From assembly GCA_035492775.1 (NCBI GenBank), contig DATJIW010000097.1, positions 1 through 64,000 of the forward strand: a DNA stretch of 64,000 bases. The letters are read 5' to 3'. A program made the translations under genes and the position numbers. This document shows positions 25,900 through 32,942 of this stretch, in pieces. The DNA is from DATJFQ01 sp035492775. Lineage in GTDB: Bacteria > Acidobacteriota > Vicinamibacteria > Vicinamibacterales > 2-12-FULL-66-21. Positions within the stretch are counted from its first letter, which is position 1. Every line of letters starts with the position of its first letter. The notes below the pieces were generated by a model. That model searched no databases, had not been told where the DNA came from, and worked only from the letters and a program-made list of their open reading frames with translations.

Positions 25900-28065
25900 G
25901 TGGAGCTCGTCGGGGCGGCCCTCCTCGTCTTCATCGCCGTCGTACCTGCGTGGATCGTGTGTGCGTGGCTCGCCTGGCGCGTGCGTGCGCTGAGCCGCGC
26001 GATTCGCGCGCTCGAGTCCCGCCTGGCATTCCTCGACGTTCGATCACCGGCGACAGACGCCGTCCCAGACATCACAGGCGTCCGCGATGCACCGCAGCCA
26101 GAGCCTGAGTTTGTCGCGCCAGCGTCCGTGCCGCCGGTCGACGCGGCGCCACCCGCCGATTCGCATGCGGCGCGCGCGCGCGAACAAGAAACGCTCGAGA
26201 CCTGGATCGGCGGCCAGTGGCTGCTTTACATCGGCGTCCTGGCGATTTTGATCGGCGTGGCGTACTTCGAGAAGCTGGCGTTCGAAAGCGCCTGGCTGGG
26301 TGAGACCGCGCGCGTCGTCCAGGGCGCCGCGGCAGGCTTGCTTCTCCTCTACGGCGGCGTGCGATTCGCGCGCGCCGGTTACGCCGGCTACGGCCATGCG
26401 ATTGCCGCGACAGGGATTGCAGCGCTCTACGTTTCGATTTACGCGTCCTTCAACTTCTATCAGCTGCTCGACAGGCCGACGGCGTTCGTCCTGATGCTGG
26501 CGGTGACCGGCGGCGCAGTCGTGCTGGCGGATCGACGGCGCTCGCAGGGGCTGGCCGTCCTTGCCGTCGGTGGTGGCTATCTGACGCCCTTTCTCCTGCC
26601 AGGTACGAGCGACGCCCAGATCGCGCTGTTCGGGTACGACGCGATTCTCGCGGCGGGTGCGGGCGGGATGGCCGGACGCCGGACATGGCCGCTGCTCTAT
26701 GCGACCAGCTATTGCGGAACGGCCGTCACCGTCGCGGCGTGGGCCGATCGCTTCTACACGCCCGAGAAGTATCTCCGTACCGAGATTTTTCTCACGCTCT
26801 TCTGTGCGCTGTTCGTGTTCATGCTGCGTCGCTGCAGGTGGCGTGGCCGTGCGGCCGAGCAGGTCGCCTGGCTGCTTCTGCTGACCGCGCCGGCTGCCTA
26901 TTACATCGCTTCGCTCGTCGTGCTCATCGATCACTCGACGGCATTTCTCGTGTGGAGCGTCGGCCTCGCCGCGGTTGGCGCAACGCTGGCCGTGCACCGC
27001 TCGGTCCGATGGGGGCTTGCCATGGATCTCGCCGCGATCGTGCCCTTGCTGCTCTGGTGCAGCGCACCGGCGGCGCGTGCGCATCTTGCCGACGGACTGT
27101 GGGCCTGTGTCGGCGTGTACGCATTGGGACTCGCCGCCCAGATGCGGATCGCATACACCGACCGCGAGGCACCGCCGGCAGAGATCGCATGGCTTCACTT
27201 GAACGGACTGGGTGCGTTCGCCGCCGCATACGTGCTGCTGCTGCACGACCACCTCGCGCTGACGGCGATCGTGGCCGCGGCGTTCGCGCTGTGGCAGGGC
27301 GGCATCGCGCTCGTTCTCAGTCGGCGTGCGCCGGAGCGGGCGCTGCACGTCGGCGCGCTGGGCCTGACGCTCACGGCCATCGCGATCGCGCTCGAATTCG
27401 ATGGTCCTGCCGTCACCGTCGGCTGGGGAGCAGAAGGTTTCGCTATTGTCGCTCTTGGCCTTCGGTCGGGTCGACGATGGATGAGGACGGGCGGGCTCGC
27501 GCTCTTTGCGATCGCATTCACGCGCGCGGCATGGCTGCTCAACGCACCGCCGATCGTCGGACAGGCGCCGTTCTTCAACCGTCGCGCGGCGTGCGCGGCA
27601 TTCCTCGTCTCGCTGGCGTATGGCGTGGCGTGGCTGCACCGGCGCGCGGTCCCCGGAGCGACCAGCCGCATTCGTACCACCGCGCTTCTTGCCGCGCAGG
27701 CGCTGACGCTGCTGTGGCTCACCAGCGAGATCCGCGCGTACTGGTGGACGGTGCAGGCGGCGCTCACGCGCGAGTTGATGCTCTCGGTGACGTGGGCGGC
27801 TTACGCGACGGTCCTGGTCGTGATCGGACTCCGCCGGCGGTTCGCGCCGATTCGCATCTTCGCCATCGTCGTCCTGGCCATGGCGATCGTGAAGGTCTTC
27901 GCGGTGGATCTGGCGCAGCTCCAGCGCGTCTATCGCGTGGTCAGTGTGCTCGGGCTCGGGATGATGCTGCTCCTGACGTCTTATCTCTACCAGAAGTCGC
28001 GCGGTGGCACACGGATTGGTTCGTCTGCGGCGAATGCCGACGAGAGCGGATCGGCCGCACAATGA
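25900..28065 (+). CDS. DUF2339-type polytopic membrane protein
   Basis: The 721-residue protein has one N-terminal helix (about 3-25), a cytoplasmic or periplasmic segment (about 30-95), then roughly 18-20 closely spaced membrane helices to about residue 700. The WIGGQWLLYIGVLAILIGVAYFEKLAFE entry into the membrane region is typical of DUF2339 proteins. Start GTG 25900 is uncertain, as no strong ribosome site is seen. Function of the family is not established. It overlaps the next gene by 32 bases. Confidence 0.8.
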   Translation: MELVGAALLVFIAVVPAWIVCAWLAWRVRALSRAIRALESRLAFLDVRSPATDAVPDITGVRDAPQPEPEFVAPASVPPVDAAPPADSHAARAREQETLETWIGGQWLLYIGVLAILIGVAYFEKLAFESAWLGETARVVQGAAAGLLLLYGGVRFARAGYAGYGHAIAATGIAALYVSIYASFNFYQLLDRPTAFVLMLAVTGGAVVLADRRRSQGLAVLAVGGGYLTPFLLPGTSDAQIALFGYDAILAAGAGGMAGRRTWPLLYATSYCGTAVTVAAWADRFYTPEKYLRTEIFLTLFCALFVFMLRRCRWRGRAAEQVAWLLLLTAPAAYYIASLVVLIDHSTAFLVWSVGLAAVGATLAVHRSVRWGLAMDLAAIVPLLLWCSAPAARAHLADGLWACVGVYALGLAAQMRIAYTDREAPPAEIAWLHLNGLGAFAAAYVLLLHDHLALTAIVAAAFALWQGGIALVLSRRAPERALHVGALGLTLTAIAIALEFDGPAVTVGWGAEGFAIVALGLRSGRRWMRTGGLALFAIAFTRAAWLLNAPPIVGQAPFFNRRAACAAFLVSLAYGVAWLHRRAVPGATSRIRTTALLAAQALTLLWLTSEIRAYWWTVQAALTRELMLSVTWAAYATVLVVIGLRRRFAPIRIFAIVVLAMAIVKVFAVDLAQLQRVYRVVSVLGLGMMLLLTSYLYQKSRGGTRIGSSAANADESGSAAQ

Positions 28066-28855
28066 AGAGTCGGACCGGAAACAGTCGCCCCATGGCAAGG
28101 TTGTGTACCGCGCGATCTACAAGGAAGGCGCCGACGAACTGGCGCGTGATTCTGCGGCGCTTGCGTGGTCCGGACGGGCAGCCGGACTCTCGATGGGGTT
28201 TTCGCTGCTCGGCGAAGCGTTGCTACGCGCTCATCTGCCGGACAACGACTGGCGTCCGCTCGTCAGCAAGTTCGGCTACAGCATTGGATTTCTGATCGTC
28301 ATCCTCGGGCGCCAGCAGCTGTTCACGGAGAACACGCTGACCGTGATCCTGCCGCTGCTGCGCCTGAAGCGGCGCGGCATCCTGATGAATGTCGCGCGTC
28401 TCTGGCTGATCGTCTGGATTGCCAACATCGCCGGCGCGCTTCTGTTCACGGCGGCGATCGTGTTTCTTCCGGTACTCGATCCGGCGGTGAAGGAGGCGGT
28501 GACAGCCATCGGCGTCGACGCGCTCGCGCACGGACCGGCGACGGTGCTGGCGCGAGGGGTCTTTGCGGGGTGGCTCATCGCCCTGATGGTGTGGCTGCTG
28601 CCGTTCGCCGAGACCGCCCGCGTGTGGGTGATTGTCATCATCACCTACGTCGTCGGCCTCGGCAGCTTCTCGCACGTGATTGCGGGGAGCATCGAGGTGT
28701 TCACGTTGTCGTGGCAGGGCGTCGAGCCATGGGCGCACACCGTCGGCGGCTACACGCTCCCCTCGCTGCTCGGAAACACCATAGGCGGCGTCGCCCTGGT
28801 CGCCGCCCTCGCGCACGTCCAGTTCATCGAAGGCGCCGAAGCGCTCGAACTGTGA
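28034..28855 (+). CDS. Formate/nitrite transporter (FNT) family membrane protein
   Basis: The protein (273 residues from ATG 28034) begins with a polar region containing EGADELARDSAALAWSGRAAGLSMGFS, close to the DEL...RP segment before helix 1 of FNT channels. Six hydrophobic helices follow, with the loop FTENTLTVILPLL after helix 2 and GGVALVAALAHVQF near the end. FNT proteins are pentameric channels for formate, nitrite or related monovalent acids, or short-chain homologues of unknown substrate. It overlaps the DUF2339 gene by 32 bases. The selectivity His of FocA is not clearly placed. Confidence 0.82.
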   Translation: MPTRADRPHNEESDRKQSPHGKVVYRAIYKEGADELARDSAALAWSGRAAGLSMGFSLLGEALLRAHLPDNDWRPLVSKFGYSIGFLIVILGRQQLFTENTLTVILPLLRLKRRGILMNVARLWLIVWIANIAGALLFTAAIVFLPVLDPAVKEAVTAIGVDALAHGPATVLARGVFAGWLIALMVWLLPFAETARVWVIVIITYVVGLGSFSHVIAGSIEVFTLSWQGVEPWAHTVGGYTLPSLLGNTIGGVALVAALAHVQFIEGAEALEL

Positions 28856-28934
28856 AAAGGGGACAGTCCCCATTTTTCGCAAAAAAAGGGGACAGTCCCC
28901 ATTTTTCGCGAAAAATGGGGACTGTCCCCTTTTC
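28855..28934. repeat. Three copies of a GGGGACAGTCCCC palindromic repeat
   Basis: The unit AAAAGGGGACAGTCCCCATTTTTCGC occurs twice in direct orientation (28855-28880 and 28884-28910). A third copy is inverted (about 28909-28934), so the last two form a hairpin of about 24 base pairs. The core GGGGACAGTCCCC is itself a palindrome around one base. The cluster starts within three bases of the FNT stop and ends at the FTR1 start. It may act as a terminator. Confidence 0.85.
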
Positions 28935-28937
28935 GGA

Positions 28938-29960
28938 TTGACGACCTGTTTGGTCGGATATAGACTGCCAATCGGACCTTATCGGTCGTATATCTCTGGA
29001 AGGTCGATCCTGAAGTCCCGCTTCGCTCCGCTCGCACTCACGATTCCAGCGGCCGCCGTCGTCGCCGTGCTGCTGCTGCAGCTCCTCCGCGCCGGCGGCC
29101 TGCCCGACCCGCTCGCCCGCGTGGACTTCGGCGCCCGCGTCCTCGACATTACCGTCCTCGTCTTCCGAGAAGGGCTCGAGTGCATCCTGGTCGTCGCCGC
29201 CCTGACGGCCAATATGGTCGGCACGCGCCGCGGCTATCAGCGGCCCGTCGCCGCCGGACTGGGGCTCGGAGCCGCCGCCACGCTGGCGACCTGGCTCATC
29301 GCCGTGCGCCTCATCGACTCGCTCACCGAGAGCATCCCCGCGCTGCAGGTGCAGGCGGCAACCGGACTCCTCGCGATCGTCGTGCTGCTCGTGGTGATGA
29401 ACTGGTTCTTCCACAAGGTCTACTGGACCGGCTGGATCTCGATGCACAGCCGGAAGAAGCAACAGCTCATTCGCCGCGACACCTCGACGCGGCGTGTGTG
29501 GTGGGGTCTCGCCCTCCTCGGGTTCTCATCGCTTTATCGTGAAGGCTTCGAAATCGTTCTGTTCCTCCAGAGCTATCGGCTGCGTCTCGGAACGACGCCC
29601 GTCGTCTACGGCGTCGCGATCGGACTCCTCCTCACCGGTGTCATCGGCGTGCTCACGTTCGTCGCCCACCGCCGCCTTCCCTACCGCCGCATGCTCGTGT
29701 TGACCGGTGTCATGCTCGGCCTGGTCATGCTCGTCATGGTCGGAGAACAAGCGCAGGAGATGCAGCTCGCGCAGTGGCTGCCGACAACGCCCATCGGGTT
29801 CCTGGAGGGTGCAATCCCCTCCTGGATGGGCCTGTGGTTTGCGGTCTTCCCCACTGCCGAAACGCTCGGCGCGCAACTGCTGGCCGCAGCGCTCGTGATT
29901 GGCTCGTACTTCCTGGCGAGGGAACAGTCAGAGCGGGCTCTCGACTCCAGCGTGGCCTAG
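28938..29960 (+). CDS. FTR1-family iron permease-like protein
   Basis: The 340-residue membrane protein has about seven helices and two iron-binding REGLE-type motifs, FREGLECILV and YREGFEIVLF, the signature of Ftr1/EfeU iron permeases. TTG 28938 gives the longest form but has no ribosome site, and the first 25 residues look non-coding. CTG 29011, six bases after GGAAGG, would start at LKSRFAPLALT and is a plausible alternative. No multicopper oxidase (EfeO/Fet3) partner is encoded nearby, so iron transport is a family-level inference. Its stop overlaps the stop of the opposing C39 gene by four bases. Confidence 0.85.
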   Translation: MTTCLVGYRLPIGPYRSYISGRSILKSRFAPLALTIPAAAVVAVLLLQLLRAGGLPDPLARVDFGARVLDITVLVFREGLECILVVAALTANMVGTRRGYQRPVAAGLGLGAAATLATWLIAVRLIDSLTESIPALQVQAATGLLAIVVLLVVMNWFFHKVYWTGWISMHSRKKQQLIRRDTSTRRVWWGLALLGFSSLYREGFEIVLFLQSYRLRLGTTPVVYGVAIGLLLTGVIGVLTFVAHRRLPYRRMLVLTGVMLGLVMLVMVGEQAQEMQLAQWLPTTPIGFLEGAIPSWMGLWFAVFPTAETLGAQLLAAALVIGSYFLAREQSERALDSSVA

Positions 29961-31981
29961 CGTTCCCACACGACCGAGAAAGCCGTCCGTCCGTCACGCA
30001 GTCCGTGCGCCAGATCCATGCGCAGGACTCCGGCGCCCGGCGCTGAGATCCTCACTCCCACACCGGCGTCCACCTGCATCGCGCTGAGGCTCGACGGCAA
30101 TCCGCGCGTCGCTTGCGCCGCGTCCACGAAGACGGCTGGCGCGTACTGCAGCAGCCACTTCGACGGGCGGCTCCAGCGCTGCAACTCTACGCCTGCGTCA
30201 ACGAGGCGCTTCCCGAAGACGCCGCCACTAATCACGCCATCGTCGAGCAGAGGATGTGCGCGGAGAAGCGTGTCCCGAACGTGACCCGTGTCAGCGCCGG
30301 GCCATGTCATCGCCGGCGCATCGTCCGTTGCAGCGGCCGCGCCCGCCCGGGCGACCCAGACGGTGCCAGATCGGACGGCCGAATTCGTGAACCGCGCATC
30401 GATGCTTCCAATCGAAAAGGCGTCCGAGCCGGTCCAGTGGGACGCCTGCACACGCAGCGTCAGGTAGTCAGGCACAGGTTGAAACTCAACGCCGCCACCC
30501 ACCATTGGCTGGCGTTCACGGTTTGTCCACCGATCGATTCCGGCAATGCCGCTGATCCGCAGACGGTCGGTCAGCCACGCTCCGAAGCCGCCGCCGATGC
30601 GCGTGCGAGTCTGCTGCACGCCGCCGGCAAACGTCTCCGTCTCGTGCGCCGCGTCGATCTGCCAGACTCCGTGGAGGAAGGGCGCCGGCGCGATGAACGC
30701 CGCTGACACCGCGGGACGATGGGCCCACCAGCGCCAGCTCGCGTCGATCCGTTCACCGCCTCCAGTCGAACTCGACACGCTCGCGTCGATCGCTCGATCC
30801 ACGGTCGCGCCGATTCCGAGCGCCGCGATGGCGGACAGGCCGCGCGGATACGCATCGCGTTCGACGACCGCGACGTCGACCTGAGCGCGGCCATTCTCGA
30901 CCGGGCGATACGATACTCGCGCAGTTGCAATCGATGGAAGATCGGCCACACGACGCTCGGCAAGGCGCAGCGTTGAAGGCGTCAGCAATTCGCGTGGAGC
31001 GAGGCCCGTGGCGTCGTAAACGATGCTGTATCGAGTCCTATCGAGACCCGTCACGTTAACGAGATCGATTCGGGGCTCGCCGGTGTGGTTCCACGCATCG
31101 AGAGCAGCCTCGCCGTTCTCGGAGAGGTATTCGGCCGTTGCAAGCAGACGCCAAGCGTATTGGTCGCCGGAATCGAGGCGTACTGCGCGTCCTGCGTGCT
31201 CTGCCGCTGCGCGCCAGTTCTTGTCCAGCGCATCGAGACCGGCCAACTCGCGCCAGGGCGCTGATGATTGCGGACAGGCCTTCGTGGCCGACTCGAGCAA
31301 GGGCCGGGAACTCGCGCGATCGCGTTCCGCAACGGCAATCCCACGTGACACGAGCGCAGCACACGACGCGGGCGCCGGAGCGGAGGTGACGTCATGCGGC
31401 GGAGCGTCAGCGTGAAGATCCGCCGGTGGCAGAAGCGTGAGCATCCACCGATCGGTTGCCGCCCATGCGCGATCGAAGCCGTTGTCGGAAAGCGACCGGT
31501 CGGGCGCACGCGCCGGGTCGTGCACGATCGTTCGTCCGTCATGGCGGCCAAGCACGACGACGTAGTGATAGCGGCCTCGGCCGACAGCGATCAAGGCGAT
31601 GACCGGACGGCGCCGCGCGACCTGTTCCTGAAGGCGTTCGATCGATCCCGACTCGACAAGCGGCGTCCATCCCCGCGCCTGCAGCGACGAAGCGAGCGCG
31701 CCCGTTCGAATTCCCCCAGCCGAGCGATCGACGAGCGATGCGAACGCGTCGGGATACACGTCCTGCGCGCCCCAGTAGCGCATCACCATTGCGGCAGCCG
31801 CGCCGCCGCACAGATCTTCGGACTGGGGAAGATAGGGAACGGTGAGGGTCGCACTGGACGCCGTCGGATCCGTCGGAACCGCGGGCCCGGCTTGCGCCGC
31901 GGCGGACCGGGCGAGCGCGGCCGTCACGACGAACGCAACGGCCGCTGGTGTGATGCGCCGCGGGTACCGCCCCGAGGTCAC
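29957..31981 (-). CDS. Multidomain protein: C39-type peptidase, TPR, POTRA-like, outer-membrane barrel
   Basis: The 674-residue precursor has a signal peptide (about 1-30) and a C39-like papain-fold domain (about 45-185) with Q53 and C58 in LPQSEDLCGG, H139 in RYHYVVVLG and D155 in VHDP. Next come TPR-like helices (about 205-300) and a POTRA-like module (about 305-376, STLRLAERRVADLPSIATARV). The final 295 residues have the alternating strand pattern of a BamA/TpsB-type barrel and end in FSVVWER. The C39+TPR part matches PA2778-family cysteine peptidases; the POTRA and barrel are extra. The neighbouring gene, overlapping by four bases, is a PA2779-like protein, supporting the assignment. Function is unknown. 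Confidence 0.75.
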   Translation of the reverse strand: MTSGRYPRRITPAAVAFVVTAALARSAAAQAGPAVPTDPTASSATLTVPYLPQSEDLCGGAAAAMVMRYWGAQDVYPDAFASLVDRSAGGIRTGALASSLQARGWTPLVESGSIERLQEQVARRRPVIALIAVGRGRYHYVVVLGRHDGRTIVHDPARAPDRSLSDNGFDRAWAATDRWMLTLLPPADLHADAPPHDVTSAPAPASCAALVSRGIAVAERDRASSRPLLESATKACPQSSAPWRELAGLDALDKNWRAAAEHAGRAVRLDSGDQYAWRLLATAEYLSENGEAALDAWNHTGEPRIDLVNVTGLDRTRYSIVYDATGLAPRELLTPSTLRLAERRVADLPSIATARVSYRPVENGRAQVDVAVVERDAYPRGLSAIAALGIGATVDRAIDASVSSSTGGGERIDASWRWWAHRPAVSAAFIAPAPFLHGVWQIDAAHETETFAGGVQQTRTRIGGGFGAWLTDRLRISGIAGIDRWTNRERQPMVGGGVEFQPVPDYLTLRVQASHWTGSDAFSIGSIDARFTNSAVRSGTVWVARAGAAAATDDAPAMTWPGADTGHVRDTLLRAHPLLDDGVISGGVFGKRLVDAGVELQRWSRPSKWLLQYAPAVFVDAAQATRGLPSSLSAMQVDAGVGVRISAPGAGVLRMDLAHGLRDGRTAFSVVWER

Positions 31982-32370
31982 TTGAGCGCGAGAATGAGGA
32001 TGATAACGAGCAGCGCGATGATGATGATCGTCGTGGTCGATATGACGACCGTGCTGGCGCCGCCCGCGAGCTGCGAGTTGACCGTGCGCGCCTGTGCCGC
32101 TGCCTGCGCCAGATCCTGTCCCTGAAGCGTCGAGACGGCAGCCTCGGCCTTGTCGATCGGAAGCCCGGCTTTGGCGGCGACATCCTTCACCGCCGGCTGG
32201 TGCAGGAACTCACGCAGGGCGGTGCGGTCCGCCTCGTCCTGTGCAACCCGCTGGTGTACGGCCTGGTCGAGCGCCGATTGGCTGATGGTATGGGGCTGCT
32301 GCGCCCACGCGACCGGCGCGCACAACGTGAGCGCAAGCGCCGTTCCGAGAAGTGCCCGAAGCGTCTGCAT
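31978..32370 (-). CDS. PA2779-family membrane protein
   Basis: The 130-residue protein starts at ATG 32370 behind AGGAGG. A signal or first helix (about 5-25) ends at APVAWAQ. A helical polar region follows (about 30-95, with a VAQDEADRTALREFL segment), then one C-terminal membrane helix (TVVISTTTIIIIALLVIILIL). This layout is that of PA2779 of Pseudomonas, which pairs with PA2778, a C39-type peptidase. Here it overlaps the C39 fusion gene by four bases. The role of the family is unknown. Confidence 0.85.
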   Translation of the reverse strand: MQTLRALLGTALALTLCAPVAWAQQPHTISQSALDQAVHQRVAQDEADRTALREFLHQPAVKDVAAKAGLPIDKAEAAVSTLQGQDLAQAAAQARTVNSQLAGGASTVVISTTTIIIIALLVIILILALK

Positions 32371-32533
32371 GAGATTCCTCCTGCCAAAAGACAAAGCTGT
32401 CCGTCGTTCTCCCGGCGGGGACAGAAAGCATCATCCATGCCGCGTCAGCGACGCGTGCAGCGGCATTCCGGGTCCGGCGCGTCCGTAGCCGGCAACCCTT
32501 CAGCCCGTCGCACCGTCCAAGCCATCGATACTC

Positions 32534-32570
32534 AGGACTCCTGCATAAGACTGTGGTATATAGGAGTCCT
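32534..32570. promoter_or_regulatory. Inverted-repeat operator candidate upstream of the PadR gene
   Basis: AGGACTCCT (32534-32542) and AGGAGTCCT (32562-32570) form a perfect 9-bp inverted repeat, separated by 19 bases containing GTGGTATATAGG, a possible -10. The right arm ends seven bases before the ribosome site GGAG of the padR start. Position and symmetry suit autoregulation by the PadR protein, as is common for PadR-ADOP pairs. This was not tested. Confidence 0.55.
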
Positions 32571-32585
32571 TCATATGGAGGCCGC

Positions 32586-32930
32586 ATGACCGGACGCCGA
32601 TCGCTCGACGAAGCCAAGAAGGGCAGCGCCGAGATCCTGATTCTTGCCATCGTCGAGCACGAGAGCCATCACGGCTATGAAATCGCCGGGCTGATCGAAG
32701 CGCGCTCGAACGGCAGCCTGCGGTTCACGCTCGCATCGCTCTACGCCACGCTCTATCGGCTGGAGGACCGCGGATGGATCCGCGGGCGCTGGATCGAGCG
32801 CGCGGGCCAGCGGCGCCGGTGTCACTACCGGATCACTGACGCAGGCCGGAAGGTGCTGGCCGATCAGCGGGCCGACTGGGCCCGCTTCGTCGCCGCACTC
32901 GGCCAGGTCGCCGGCATTCGCTTCGCCTGA
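32586..32930 (+). CDS. PadR-family transcriptional regulator
   Basis: The 114-residue protein starts at ATG 32586, five bases after GGAG. It has the winged-helix fold of PadR (GSAEILILAIVE near residue 15, GYEIAGLIEARS near 33, LASLYATLYRLEDRGWI near 52 and CHYRITDAGRKVL near 83). No effector domain follows beyond the short C-terminal helix, so it is PadR subfamily 2 in size. The ADOP permease gene begins 12 bases after its stop; PadR regulators commonly precede ADOP genes. The inverted repeat at 32534-32570 is its likely operator. Confidence 0.93.
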   Translation: MTGRRSLDEAKKGSAEILILAIVEHESHHGYEIAGLIEARSNGSLRFTLASLYATLYRLEDRGWIRGRWIERAGQRRRCHYRITDAGRKVLADQRADWARFVAALGQVAGIRFA

Positions 32931-32942
32931 CGGGAGGGCGCG

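Noticed and set aside
26044..28098. Long antisense open frame (684 codons) under the DUF2339 gene
   Set aside because: Same base-composition artefact; the plus strand codes for a clear multi-helix membrane protein.
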